This document shows positions 8,926 through 17,956 of a stretch of DNA of 64,000 nucleotides, piece after piece (positions within the stretch are counted from its first letter, which is position 1; every line of letters starts with the position of its first letter). The notes below the pieces were generated by a model. That model did no database searches. It was not told the origin of the DNA and saw only the letters and a program-made list of their open reading frames with translations. Source of the stretch: Tumebacillus algifaecis (lineage in GTDB: Bacteria > Bacillota > Bacilli > Tumebacillales > Tumebacillaceae); the NCBI RefSeq assembly GCF_002243515.1, contig NZ_CP022657.1, positions 2,967,001-3,031,000 of the forward strand. The letters run 5' to 3'. Made by a program: the position numbers and the translations under genes.

Positions 8926-11655
8926 TTATTTCCTCCTAGCATCGGAAAAGCCCAGTCGATTCGTTCCTCTGTTGGTCATACGGCGCGCCGCGAGGGCAAA
9001 CGTCGGGATGGAGGCGGCCACCATCACAATCACCCAGTCGATCGGACCCAACGCAACCGTGCGGAACACCGGCTGGAACGCTTCGATGTACATGACACCG
9101 AGCAGCAGAACGAGCGAAGAGATGACCGATGCGATCAGCCATTTGTTTTCAAAAAAGTTGCGGGAGAAGATACCGCCTTCGACACTGCGACAGTCGAACA
9201 CGTGAATCAACTGCGCCATGACGAGCGTTGTAAAGGCCATCGACTGCGCTTTGACCAGATTATCCGGCTCCATCTGCAAGGTGAACCAGAAGACACCGAG
9301 CGTCGCCAAACCGATCAGAATGCCGCGGGAAAGGATTTTGAAACCGAGACCGCGGGCAAAAATCGATTCGCGTACATTGCGTGGCGGCTTGTGCATGATA
9401 TCTCGCTCTGCCTGATCGACACCAAGCGCGATCGCAGGCAGACCGTCTGTGACAAGGTTGACCCAAAGGATTTGAATCGGCACCAGTGGGAGCGGCATCC
9501 CCATCATCATCGCGATGAACATCGTGACGATCTCGCCGACGTTGGAGGCGAGCAGATAGCGGACAAACTTGCGAATGTTGTCATAGATCCCGCGACCTTC
9601 CTCGATGGCGGCGACGATCGTGGCAAAGTTGTCGTCAGAAAGGATCAGCGCGGATGCATCTTTCGCCACATCAGTGCCGCCTTGCCCCATCGAAATGCCG
9701 ATGTCGGCCGCTTTGATCGCCGGGGCATCATTGACGCCATCTCCTGTCATCGCGACCACATGTCCGCGCGCCTGCAACGCTTTGACGATCCGAAGTTTAT
9801 GTTCAGGTGAAACGCGAGCGTAGACAAAAATATCTTCGACGCGGGCTTGTAGTTCTTCATCAGACATATTATAAAGATCGTGTCCGTTGACTGTCAAACC
9901 GCCGTGTGGCAGGATTCCTAGCTGGCGCGCGATCGCTTCGGCGGTCACCTGATGGTCTCCGGTGATCATGATCGTTTTGATTCCCGCTTTTTTTGTGCGG
10001 GCGATCGCATCATACACTTCTTGGCGCGGCGGGTCGATCATGCCGATTAAGCCGACAAAGACAAGATCGCGCTCCGGCTCGTGCTCTTTAAACTGCCCTT
10101 CATGCCGCAGCGGACGGTAAGCGACAGCAAGGCAGCGCAGCGCTTCGCTCCCCATCGTCGTGTTGGCTTGCATGATGCCTTTGCGCAACGACCCGGTCAG
10201 CGGCGTGACATTGCCATCGATCAACATGTACCCGCAACGCTCCAACAGCACATCGGGACCGCCTTTTGTCAGCATGAATAGGTTCCCTTTTTGATCGCGG
10301 GTCAACACCGACATCATTTTGCGAGTTGAGTCGAACGGAATCTCGTCCAGCCGCGGCTGAGACGCCTCCATGTCCGGGCCGTGCAGACCGCCTTTGGCGG
10401 CAAGCACCATCAAAGCCCCTTCGGTCGGGTCACCTTGCACCGCCCAAGCCGTATGCTTCTTCTGTTTATCTTGGAAGAGCACCGCGTTGTTACAGAGCAC
10501 GGAAACTTCCAGCAAGCGCAACAGATCGGGGCGGCGGGTGGGGTCCACTTGTTTGCCCGCGCAGTGAAACTCGCCCATCGGCTCATAGCCTGTGCCCGAT
10601 ACTTCATAAAACTGACCACCGATCCAGACGCGCTGAACGGTCATTTTGTTCTGGGTCAGTGTCCCGGTCTTGTCGGAACAGATCACAGTGGCCGCGCCTA
10701 GCGTTTCAACAGAGGGGAGTTTGCGGACGATCGCTTTGCGTTTAATCATGCGCTGAACGCCTAGTGCCAATGCGACGGTGACGATGGCAGGCAGACCTTC
10801 AGGGATCGCAGCTACGGCCAGCGAAACACCTGCTAAGAACATGGTGTACATGTCGTTGCCATGCATGATCCCAGCGAGTACGACGACTGCGGTGATGCCA
10901 AGCGCTACATAGACCAAAATCTTGCCAAGTTGGTCGAGGCGGCGCTGAAGTGGCGTTTCTGTCTCTTCTGCCGTTTGAATCAGATCGGCGATGCGGCCCA
11001 TCTCGGTCTGCATGCCAGTGGCGGTGATGATCGCTTTCGCTTTGCCTCGCGTGATCATCGTTCCCATGTAGGCCATGTTTTTGCGATCGCCGAGTGCAGC
11101 ATTGACATCCGGGATCGCAAGGATCGATTTTTGAACTGGAAGCGATTCCCCGGTCAGGGCCGCTTCCTCCGCCTCCAGCCCGGCGCATTCGAGGATGCGG
11201 ACATCAGCCGGGACTCGGTCGCCGCTTTCCAAGAAAATTACGTCACCTGGGACGAGCTCGGTAGCGGCCACGCTGATCTTCTGACCATCGCGTAGCACGT
11301 GGGCAGTCGGAGCGGTGAGCTGTTTTAATGATGCGAGTGATTTTTCTGCGCGAAGTTCTTGATAAAAGCCGAGAAACCCATTGACGATGATGATCGCGAT
11401 AATGGTGATCGCATCTGCATGTTCGCCAAGCAGACCGGAAACCAACGTTGCAGCGAGCAGTACCAACACCATAAAATCACGGAACTGGTTGAGGAACAAA
11501 GTCAGCCATGATTTTTGTTCTGCTTCGTTCAGTCTGTTCTCTCCGAACTGGTCACGCCGTTTTTCGACCTCTCCGCTGGTCAGGCCGTCCGGCGGCACGG
11601 AGAGCAACTGGAGTACATCATGTACGTCCATCGTGTGCCAATGATTCTTCTGCAC
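8926..11655 (-). CDS. P-type Ca2+-transporting ATPase (YloB-like, type IIA)
   Basis: This 909-residue membrane pump belongs to the type IIA (SERCA-like) calcium ATPases; B. subtilis YloB is the counterpart at the same locus. The order is: N-terminal cation-ATPase segment, actuator motif TGES, ion-site helix PEGLPAIVTVALALG, phosphorylation motif DKTGTLTQNKMTV, nucleotide-binding domain, and hinge MTGDGVNDAPAIKAADIG. A C-terminal bundle of membrane helices follows. The start is GTG at 11655 with AAAGGGGTGG upstream. The PEGLPA helix 4 motif fits Ca2+ rather than a heavy metal. It is transcribed away from the coiled-coil gene at 11858. Confidence 0.92.
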   Translation of the reverse strand: MQKNHWHTMDVHDVLQLLSVPPDGLTSGEVEKRRDQFGENRLNEAEQKSWLTLFLNQFRDFMVLVLLAATLVSGLLGEHADAITIIAIIIVNGFLGFYQELRAEKSLASLKQLTAPTAHVLRDGQKISVAATELVPGDVIFLESGDRVPADVRILECAGLEAEEAALTGESLPVQKSILAIPDVNAALGDRKNMAYMGTMITRGKAKAIITATGMQTEMGRIADLIQTAEETETPLQRRLDQLGKILVYVALGITAVVVLAGIMHGNDMYTMFLAGVSLAVAAIPEGLPAIVTVALALGVQRMIKRKAIVRKLPSVETLGAATVICSDKTGTLTQNKMTVQRVWIGGQFYEVSGTGYEPMGEFHCAGKQVDPTRRPDLLRLLEVSVLCNNAVLFQDKQKKHTAWAVQGDPTEGALMVLAAKGGLHGPDMEASQPRLDEIPFDSTRKMMSVLTRDQKGNLFMLTKGGPDVLLERCGYMLIDGNVTPLTGSLRKGIMQANTTMGSEALRCLAVAYRPLRHEGQFKEHEPERDLVFVGLIGMIDPPRQEVYDAIARTKKAGIKTIMITGDHQVTAEAIARQLGILPHGGLTVNGHDLYNMSDEELQARVEDIFVYARVSPEHKLRIVKALQARGHVVAMTGDGVNDAPAIKAADIGISMGQGGTDVAKDASALILSDDNFATIVAAIEEGRGIYDNIRKFVRYLLASNVGEIVTMFIAMMMGMPLPLVPIQILWVNLVTDGLPAIALGVDQAERDIMHKPPRNVRESIFARGLGFKILSRGILIGLATLGVFWFTLQMEPDNLVKAQSMAFTTLVMAQLIHVFDCRSVEGGIFSRNFFENKWLIASVISSLVLLLGVMYIEAFQPVFRTVALGPIDWVIVMVAASIPTFALAARRMTNRGTNRLGFSDARRK

Positions 11656-11857
11656 CAGGTGCCACCCCTTTTTTCACATCGTTGTCCTGAGAACATGTCT
11701 ATGCTTGACCCATGGCGGGTAGACCAAGCATGACAAGTCCGCACCGACGTTGAACGACCTTCAAAATGATTAAAAAAAGTCCTGGGGCTTCCTTTACAGA
11801 TCGAATGTCATTTATACTGACAACGAATTCGAATTTTAGTAGAGAGGAGCATCCAAC

Positions 11858-12361
11858 ATGATCACAGAAGAAAGGTTCCTAGATCTCTTCGCCCACATGC
11901 AGGCCCGGCTCATCAGCCATATGGAGGAGCAATTCCACGCGCTGGATGAAAAGTGGGAGACACGATTTCAATCCATGCAGGAGGAGATGCGAGCGGGACT
12001 CCACCAGGTCAATGTCCGATTGGACCTGCATGAGCAACGGCTGGCCAAGATCGAGCAACACATGGAACAACGATTTACCGCCATGGAACAACGAATTATC
12101 GCCATGGAGCAACAAGTGACCAATCTGGAGCAACGATTTACCGCCATGGAGCAACAGATGACCACCATGGAGCAACGACTGGTAAACTTGGAACTAGGTG
12201 AGGAGAAAATCCTAGCCTTTATCCAAGAACGTTCCGAGAAAAATCTGCAACTGCTCGACGAGCGCTTCCAACAGGTCTATGATACGATTCGCCAATCGGA
12301 AGAAGATCAAGAGACCCATTTCAATCAGGTGCTGAGAGTGATGAACCAGAAGCGCCGCTAA
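11858..12361 (+). CDS. Heptad-repeat coiled-coil protein of unknown function
   Basis: I do not recognise a named family. The 167-residue protein is almost entirely alpha-helical and charged, with no signal peptide or membrane segment, so it should be cytosolic. Residues about 69-110 are six exact heptads of the form MEQRFTA / MEQQVTN, with Met or Leu every seventh residue, encoded by 21-bp tandem DNA repeats. A second helical stretch (FIQERSEKNLQLLDERFQQVYDTI) follows. AGAGAGGAG precedes the ATG. It stands alone between the Ca2+ pump (divergent) and an aldo/keto reductase (convergent). It most likely forms a homo-oligomeric coiled coil; the partner is unknown. Confidence 0.75.
   Translation: MITEERFLDLFAHMQARLISHMEEQFHALDEKWETRFQSMQEEMRAGLHQVNVRLDLHEQRLAKIEQHMEQRFTAMEQRIIAMEQQVTNLEQRFTAMEQQMTTMEQRLVNLELGEEKILAFIQERSEKNLQLLDERFQQVYDTIRQSEEDQETHFNQVLRVMNQKRR
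12062..12187 (+). repeat. Six tandem 21-bp repeats inside the coiled-coil gene
   Basis: Six in-frame 21-bp units with consensus ATGGARCAACGATTTACCGCC begin at 12062, 12083, 12104, 12125, 12146 and 12167. Each encodes one heptad starting M/L-E-Q. Such arrays can gain or lose units by slippage without a frameshift, changing coiled-coil length. Confidence 0.9.
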
Positions 12362-12447
12362 CTCGCACCTCGCCGCTTGCACATCCTCGAAAGATCGTTT
12401 GCGTTCTCTCCACTAAACACCAACAGCAAATCGCAACAAATCCACAC

Positions 12448-12485
12448 AAAAAAGGCTGTTGACGCCTGCCGTCACAGCCTTTTTT
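12448..12485. terminator. Bidirectional terminator between convergent genes
   Basis: AAAAAAGGCTG...CAGCCTTTTTT with an inner TGACG/CGTCA stem gives a hairpin with A-tract and T-tract on either side. It serves both the plus-strand coiled-coil gene and the minus-strand reductase. Confidence 0.88.
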
Positions 12486-12493
12486 AATGCAAT

Positions 12494-14002
12494 TCACCAC
12501 TGCGAATTCTTCATCCGTGCCCAGGCTTCGCCACGATCCTTGACCGTCGCTTGTTGCTGTAACTCCGCCACCACATCAGCCACATACGCCTCCCTGCGCA
12601 TCCCAACCAGCACAGTAGTCACTCCAGAAGTCGAGCGCAGTGCTCGCAGCGCCATACCACTCAAGCTTTCGGCTGCCCATTCCTTGTCGGCCGTCGCAAC
12701 ACTGTTTTTGATGTGCTCAATCTGCACGGCTGCCTGAAAGCGATAATAGGCGGTCACCTCGGACAGCACCCGATTGATGTCGGCCACATAAGACTCCACC
12801 CATGCTGTCACTTCCCCATCCAACCGCTCATACTCAAGCAGTGTCCGAACCCCTTCTTGCACAGTCGGCACCAAAAATTGCACCTGCACCTCCCGCCAAT
12901 GGTCCTGCGTCGAAAAGCTCTGCCAATGCTGCTTCAGCAACGCACCGACCGACAGCCGATCGGCCACTTTCTCTCGTGCTTCCGCCTCTAGTAACAAAGC
13001 GGGTAACAGGATCGAACTCAACTTCTGCTCAGCCTGTAGCAATTGTGAGAGCATCGCCCCAATCCTTTCCTCATCAACCGACACCGCTTCCACATCGGCC
13101 AACCGCACCATTGTTTGGCCTGTGAACGCATTCAATGGCCGATTGATCAATACACCGATCCTCTGCCGGGCTGCCAACTGAACCACGCTTGCACCGCCCA
13201 TCTGATTCCCTTCGGTCATACCGCCCGTCTCCACTAGATTCATCGGGAGCTGAATCACCCGTAAGCGATTGTCGGACGACACGTTCTCGGCGAGTTTCAA
13301 CACTCGCTCAAGCGATGTGTGCGTCTCCTCCGCTGCGCTTGCCCCAAATGTATTGGAGGAAATTCCATAGCACAAAATCCGCCCCTTCTCCACCTCGTTC
13401 TCCAAATGTCGAAACGCCAATTCAAGCCTCCGCTCATACTCAGCGCGTGCCGCTTCTACCGACACTTGGTTCTGCTTGGCCCACATCAAAAAATACTCCG
13501 GGTTGTGTAGCAAGTACACATCGAGCTGTTGCATCTGCAAACGCTCCAAACTACGAGTCAACTGGTCCTCCAAAAACTCCGGATGGATACAGTGTTCCAG
13601 ACCTTGACCGTACAACACCAGATCTGGAAACGGTCGGCCGTTTGCTTTACGCTCTTGACTCAGCCGATAGTTTTGTCCCTGCAAATACCCCGCTTTTGAC
13701 ACTACCACCACCTGTGAACGCTCCACAGCACCGTCTGCCAGCATCTCCGCCAACACAGCGCCAACCAATTCCTCCGACCTTCCGTCCGCATAGTTGGCAC
13801 TCGTGTCGATCAAATTCACCCCGGACAGTAGCGCTTTGCGCAGTGCGTTCCGATGCTCTTCCTCGCGCACATCCACTCGGTAGCAGCCAAATCCAGCCTG
13901 ACTGACCAGCCATCCCGTCCGCCCGAGCTCTTGGTAGCTGAGCTCCGGATGCTCCCTTGCCAGTTCCATTGTGCCCTCCACGGTCGCACACCCGATCATC
14001 AT
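12494..14002 (-). CDS. Aldo/keto reductase with long C-terminal helical extension
   Basis: An NAD(P)H-dependent oxidoreductase of the aldo/keto reductase superfamily. The N-terminal TIM-barrel part shows the catalytic tetrad context: Asp and Tyr in DTSANYADGRSEEL, Lys in VVVSKAGYL, and His in LDVYLLHNPEY. LGRTGWLVSQAGFGCYR at the N-terminus is typical. At 502 residues it is about 170 longer than ordinary members; the extra C-terminal part (from about residue 330) is helical with no motif I can name. The ATG at 14002 has AAAGGGGTGG upstream, so the longer frame to 14068 is not used. Substrate is unknown. Confidence 0.85.
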   Translation of the reverse strand: MMIGCATVEGTMELAREHPELSYQELGRTGWLVSQAGFGCYRVDVREEEHRNALRKALLSGVNLIDTSANYADGRSEELVGAVLAEMLADGAVERSQVVVVSKAGYLQGQNYRLSQERKANGRPFPDLVLYGQGLEHCIHPEFLEDQLTRSLERLQMQQLDVYLLHNPEYFLMWAKQNQVSVEAARAEYERRLELAFRHLENEVEKGRILCYGISSNTFGASAAEETHTSLERVLKLAENVSSDNRLRVIQLPMNLVETGGMTEGNQMGGASVVQLAARQRIGVLINRPLNAFTGQTMVRLADVEAVSVDEERIGAMLSQLLQAEQKLSSILLPALLLEAEAREKVADRLSVGALLKQHWQSFSTQDHWREVQVQFLVPTVQEGVRTLLEYERLDGEVTAWVESYVADINRVLSEVTAYYRFQAAVQIEHIKNSVATADKEWAAESLSGMALRALRSTSGVTTVLVGMRREAYVADVVAELQQQATVKDRGEAWARMKNSQW

Positions 14003-14146
14003 GCGCTCCACCCCTTTCGTTTCCAGCCAGTTTCCCTTCAGTATATCCCCCCATTGCCATCCCATCAAATCCCAAGTATAATGGCGTAAACACTGGCACG
14101 TTCCCTTGATACGGAAGTGCCTTTTCTTATCTCGAGGTGATCATCC

Positions 14147-15889
14147 ATGGCATTTGACGGCATCGTTTTAAGCGCTGTAGCGCACGAACTGACCGAACTG
14201 CTTCTGACTGGCCGTGTCGATAAAATCTATCAGCCCCTCGACCGCGATCTGCTCTTGCAAATCCGTCGTGGTGGCAACAATTATAAATTGCTACTCACCG
14301 CCAACGCCTCGTTTCCGCGAGTGCATCTGGTGCAGGACTACAAAGGTCAGAACCCGACCGAACCACCCATGTTCTGCATGTTGTTGCGCAAACACTGCGA
14401 AGGTGGCCGTATCACGCGCATCGAACAGCAAGGCAATGAGCGCATCCTGCATATCGCCATCGAGAACCGCGATGAACTTGGCGACCTGACCGAACGCATC
14501 CTCGTTGTCGAGATCATGGGCCGCCACTCCAACGTCATCCTGCTCGACCCTGCCGAAAACCGCATCCTCGACTCCCTCGTTCACGTCAACTATGGCACTT
14601 CCCGCCACCGTGAAGTGCTGCCTGGCCGCACCTATATCGAGCCTCCGGAACAAGGCAAAGAGAACCCATTCGACATCTCGCTCGGCCACTTTCAAGCCCT
14701 GCGCGAAGAGCACAAAGACCTCGCCTTTGACAAATTTCTTGTCGGTTCCTTCACCGGTATCTCGCCGTTGCTCGCGAAAGAGGCCCTGTTCCGACTTCAC
14801 GCCGAAGTGTCAACTCCCGATCAGGAATGGCAAACGTTTGCAAGCATCATCTCCGACTGTCGCGAACACAACTATCGGCCGACCATCGTCTTTCAGGAAC
14901 AGAATCCCAAAGCGTTCTCCTGCATTGCTCTCACCCATGTCGAAGGCGAACCGCATACCTATGCGACGATCAGCGAAACGATCGAGCGCTTCTACTCTGA
15001 GAAGGCATGGCGCGATGCGCTACGCCAGCGCTCGCAAGACTTAGAGCGCCTGCTGTCCAACGAATTGCAGAAGAACATCAACAAAATCACCAAATTTGAA
15101 ACGATGATCGAAGAATCATCCGAAGCCGAACAGTACCGCATCTACGGCGAACTGATCACTGCCAACCTCTACCAAATCGAGCGAGGCATGGAGCAGGTCA
15201 TCGTGCAAAACTTTTACGACGAAAACATGAGTGATCTGAGCGTTCCGCTCGATCCAGCCCTGTCGGCAAACGAAAACGCCCAGAGCTATTTCAAAAAATA
15301 TAACAAGGTCAAAAAATCGATCCCGATCCTCCACCAACAGATCGCCGAAACAAAATCGGAAATTCTGTATCTGGAAAATGTCTTGCAACAGCTCTCCAGC
15401 GCTACGTGGAGCGACATCGAAGAGATTCGCGAAGAGCTGCAGGCGGAAAGCTATTTGAAAATCAAGCAAAAGCCACTGCCCAAAGGCAAAAAGCCACCGA
15501 AGAAAAAAGAAGTCCCCGTCAAGCCGGAACGCTATGTCTCCTCGGACGGGATCGAGCTTTTCGTCGGCAAGAACAACCGCCAAAACGAATTCCTGACCAT
15601 GAAGTTCGCCCACAATACTGACACCTGGCTTCATACAAAAGACATCCCGGGCAGTCATGTCATCATCAGAGCCAAAGAGGTGCCGGAAACCACGCTGCTC
15701 GAAGCAGCTCAACTCGCCGCTTTCTTCAGCAAAGGCCGCGAATCGAGTCAAGTGCCTGTCGATTACACATTGATCAAACACGTCTGGAAGCCAAACGGTG
15801 CCAAGCCTGGCTTTGTGCTGTACGACAATCAGAAGACGCTGTATGTCACACCGAACGCGCTGGCGACCGAGACCTTACGCCCTTCTTGA
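14147..15889 (+). CDS. rqcH: Ribosome quality control protein RqcH (NFACT family)
   Basis: RqcH binds stalled 50S-peptidyl-tRNA complexes and adds C-terminal alanine tails that mark the chain for degradation; it was also annotated as fibronectin-binding protein FbpA/YloA. The 580-residue protein has NFACT-N at residues 1-200 (opening MAFDGIVLSAVAHEL, with EIMGRHSNVILLD carrying the family Gly-Arg motif). Coiled-coil arms span about 280-430, and a C-terminal NFACT-R domain follows (LFVGKNNRQNEFLT, HTKDIPGSHVIIR). GAGGTGATC precedes the ATG. It stands near the Ca2+ pump and yicC as in B. subtilis yloA-yloB-yloC, but divergent from them. Confidence 0.95.
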   Translation: MAFDGIVLSAVAHELTELLLTGRVDKIYQPLDRDLLLQIRRGGNNYKLLLTANASFPRVHLVQDYKGQNPTEPPMFCMLLRKHCEGGRITRIEQQGNERILHIAIENRDELGDLTERILVVEIMGRHSNVILLDPAENRILDSLVHVNYGTSRHREVLPGRTYIEPPEQGKENPFDISLGHFQALREEHKDLAFDKFLVGSFTGISPLLAKEALFRLHAEVSTPDQEWQTFASIISDCREHNYRPTIVFQEQNPKAFSCIALTHVEGEPHTYATISETIERFYSEKAWRDALRQRSQDLERLLSNELQKNINKITKFETMIEESSEAEQYRIYGELITANLYQIERGMEQVIVQNFYDENMSDLSVPLDPALSANENAQSYFKKYNKVKKSIPILHQQIAETKSEILYLENVLQQLSSATWSDIEEIREELQAESYLKIKQKPLPKGKKPPKKKEVPVKPERYVSSDGIELFVGKNNRQNEFLTMKFAHNTDTWLHTKDIPGSHVIIRAKEVPETTLLEAAQLAAFFSKGRESSQVPVDYTLIKHVWKPNGAKPGFVLYDNQKTLYVTPNALATETLRPS

Positions 15890-16035
15890 TCATCTCTGCA
15901 CACGCCAAACGGGGATTGTTGCCGATTGACTCTTCCTCTCGCCCACTCAACAAGCCACACGGCTGTTCCATGAGCTCCGATCGGACAGTTTGTATTCGCT
16001 CGCCATTTGACGAGCGCACAGTGTCAGACCACTCG

Positions 16036-16087
16036 CGCGAAAAAGACCCGATCATCTGCCCAGCCAGATGATCGGGTCTTTTTCGCG
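16036..16087. terminator. Very strong palindromic terminator after rqcH
   Basis: A 23-bp perfect stem (16036-16058 with 16065-16087), loop CCCAGC, contains AAAAAG/CTTTTT runs inside the stem. It ends rqcH transcription and could act in both directions. Being so long, it also folds in single-stranded DNA. The ABC operon starts about 60 bases later. Confidence 0.88.
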
Positions 16088-16150
16088 ACCTTACTCACAT
16101 ACGTGAGCAGCCGGACTGTGCTATTATGTTGGAATGGAGGCGAAGAACCT

Positions 16151-17176
16151 GTGGCTTTGATCGAAGTTCGCAATCTGCGAAAAGAATTTAATCGTTTGAT
16201 CCCGAAAACCGGCTTTCTCTCAGGGGTCCGAAATCTGTGGAATACCAACTATCTGACTCATACCGCCGTTGATGACATCACCTTCGAAGTACAAGAAGGA
16301 GAGATGCTCGGCTACATCGGCCCGAACGGCGCGGGCAAATCCACATCAATCAAAATGATGACCGGGATTCTCGTCCCGACTGCAGGAGAACTGAGCATCG
16401 CCGGGCTTGTCCCATGGAAACAGCGCCGCGAACACGCCCAGAACATCGGCGTCGTGTTCGGACAAAAAACGCAGCTCTGGTGGGACATTCCGGTGATTGA
16501 AAGTTTCAAAGTGCTGAAGACGATCTACAAAATTCCAGACAGTCGCTACAACAAAAATCTCAACATCTTTCGCGAACTGCTGGAGCTCCACGAATTTGAA
16601 AACACGCCGGTGCGCCAACTTTCCCTCGGCCAGCGCATGCGCGCCGACTTGGCTGCGGCCATGCTGCACGACCCGCAGATTCTTTTCTTGGACGAGCCGA
16701 CCATCGGCGTCGATGTGCTGGCGAAAGAGCGACTGCGCACCTTTATCCGTGAGATTAACCGCGACCGCGGTGTGACCGTGTTGCTCACCACCCATGACAT
16801 GACCGACATCGAAAAGCTATGCAAACGCATGGCGATCATCGACGACGGCAAGATTCTCTATGACGGCTCGATCGACCATTTGAAATCGCAATTTGGCAGC
16901 GAACGCACCTTGATCGTCGAGTTGGACGACGCCCCCTACTCGCTTGACATCCCTGGCACGCGCGTGTTGCGTGAAGAAGGAGCTCGTGTGTGGCTGTCTT
17001 ACAACCGCGATCGACTGAACGCATCGGACGTGATGATGAACATTGCGAAAACGCACACGATCCGCGACCTGACCGTCGAGGAGCCGGAGATCGAGTCGAT
17101 CGTCCGCGAAATCTACGAGACCGGGATGAACGGGCGGAAGAAGGAGGAGCCGCATGTCGCTGTTCTGGACGTTTAG
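16151..17176 (+). CDS. ABC transporter ATP-binding protein (COG4586 type)
   Basis: ATPase of an ABC-2 exporter. The 341-residue protein has the family's N-terminal insertion (KEFNRLIPKTGFLSGVRNLW) before Walker A GPNGAGKS, Q-loop region VFGQKTQLWWDIPV, signature QLSLGQRMRADLAAAM, Walker B ILFLDEPTIGVDV and the switch His in LLTTHDMTD. A C-terminal domain of about 90 residues follows. The start is GTG at 16151 with GGAGG nine bases upstream; an ATG at 16007 is in frame but lies before the terminator hairpin. Its end overlaps the next gene by 23 bases. The cargo of this family is generally unknown. Confidence 0.92.
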   Translation: MALIEVRNLRKEFNRLIPKTGFLSGVRNLWNTNYLTHTAVDDITFEVQEGEMLGYIGPNGAGKSTSIKMMTGILVPTAGELSIAGLVPWKQRREHAQNIGVVFGQKTQLWWDIPVIESFKVLKTIYKIPDSRYNKNLNIFRELLELHEFENTPVRQLSLGQRMRADLAAAMLHDPQILFLDEPTIGVDVLAKERLRTFIREINRDRGVTVLLTTHDMTDIEKLCKRMAIIDDGKILYDGSIDHLKSQFGSERTLIVELDDAPYSLDIPGTRVLREEGARVWLSYNRDRLNASDVMMNIAKTHTIRDLTVEEPEIESIVREIYETGMNGRKKEEPHVAVLDV

Positions 17177-17951
17177 CCGACAGCTCTTCTTCCAGCAATC
17201 GGCATACCGCCTCAACTTCTGGATGGAGATGCTCGGCCTGTTTTTGCAGTTGTATGTCGTCGCCACACTCTGGCGCGTCCTGTTTACTCAGACGCCCGAA
17301 TCGTTCGGGTCGATGAGTTTAAATCAGATGATCACATATGCGGTGCTCGGGATGCTGATCGGCTCTGTGCTGTCCATCGACGAAGGCGTGCACACCTACA
17401 TTCAAACCCAAGTGCGGATGGGCATGATCACGTCCGACCTGATGAAACCGGTCGATTTTATGTTGCACATGATGGCTCGCAACTTCGGGCTGATGGTGAC
17501 GCGGGTCTGTTTTTTCCTGCTACCGCCTTTGGTCGCCGCCTATTTTTTATTCGACCTGATGTTACCAAGCTTTGTGCAAGCGCTGGCCTTCGTGCTCGCC
17601 TTGCTGCAAGCATGGGTGATTCTGTTTTTCTGCAACTTTCTCTTCGGACTCATCTCGTTTAAAACGCTCGATCTGCTCGGCTTCATGTTCACCTATTTCG
17701 CACTCGTGCGCTTTGCCTCGGGGCAGATCATCCCGCTATGGATGTATCCGGACGTCTTGCAGCCACTCTTGTACGCGCTGCCGTTTCAGGCGATCTTCTA
17801 TACCCCGCTTGGCATCTTCAGCGGCGTGTTCACCGCCGATCAAATCTGGCAAAATCTGTTGATCCAAACGGCTTGGATTCTCGGGTTGCTTCTCTGTTCC
17901 CGCTTGATCTGGAGCCGAATCCACCGCCATTTGGTCGTACAAGGAGGGTGA
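17154..17951 (+). CDS. ABC-2 type permease, first subunit (COG4587/DUF990-like)
   Basis: A 265-residue integral membrane protein with about six hydrophobic helices, starting MSLFWTFSRQLFFQQSAYRLNFW. It keeps the family patterns MGMITSDLMKPVDF and FASGQIIPLWMYPDVLQPLLYALPFQAIFYTPLGI. AAGGAGGAG stands before the ATG, within the end of the ATPase gene. With the ATPase and the next permease it forms a heteromeric exporter in the cell membrane. Family membership is firm; what is exported is not known. Confidence 0.9.
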   Translation: MSLFWTFSRQLFFQQSAYRLNFWMEMLGLFLQLYVVATLWRVLFTQTPESFGSMSLNQMITYAVLGMLIGSVLSIDEGVHTYIQTQVRMGMITSDLMKPVDFMLHMMARNFGLMVTRVCFFLLPPLVAAYFLFDLMLPSFVQALAFVLALLQAWVILFFCNFLFGLISFKTLDLLGFMFTYFALVRFASGQIIPLWMYPDVLQPLLYALPFQAIFYTPLGIFSGVFTADQIWQNLLIQTAWILGLLLCSRLIWSRIHRHLVVQGG

Positions 17952-17956
17952 GTCCG

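Noticed and set aside
12062-12187. Regular short repeats resembling a CRISPR array
   Set aside because: The 21-bp units are contiguous with no spacers and are in frame inside a coding sequence. No cas genes are in the window.
16007-16150. Upstream ATG (16007) as start of the ABC ATPase
   Set aside because: The 48 extra codons would be encoded across the 23-bp terminator hairpin and look unlike the family. The GTG at 16151 has a GGAGG site.
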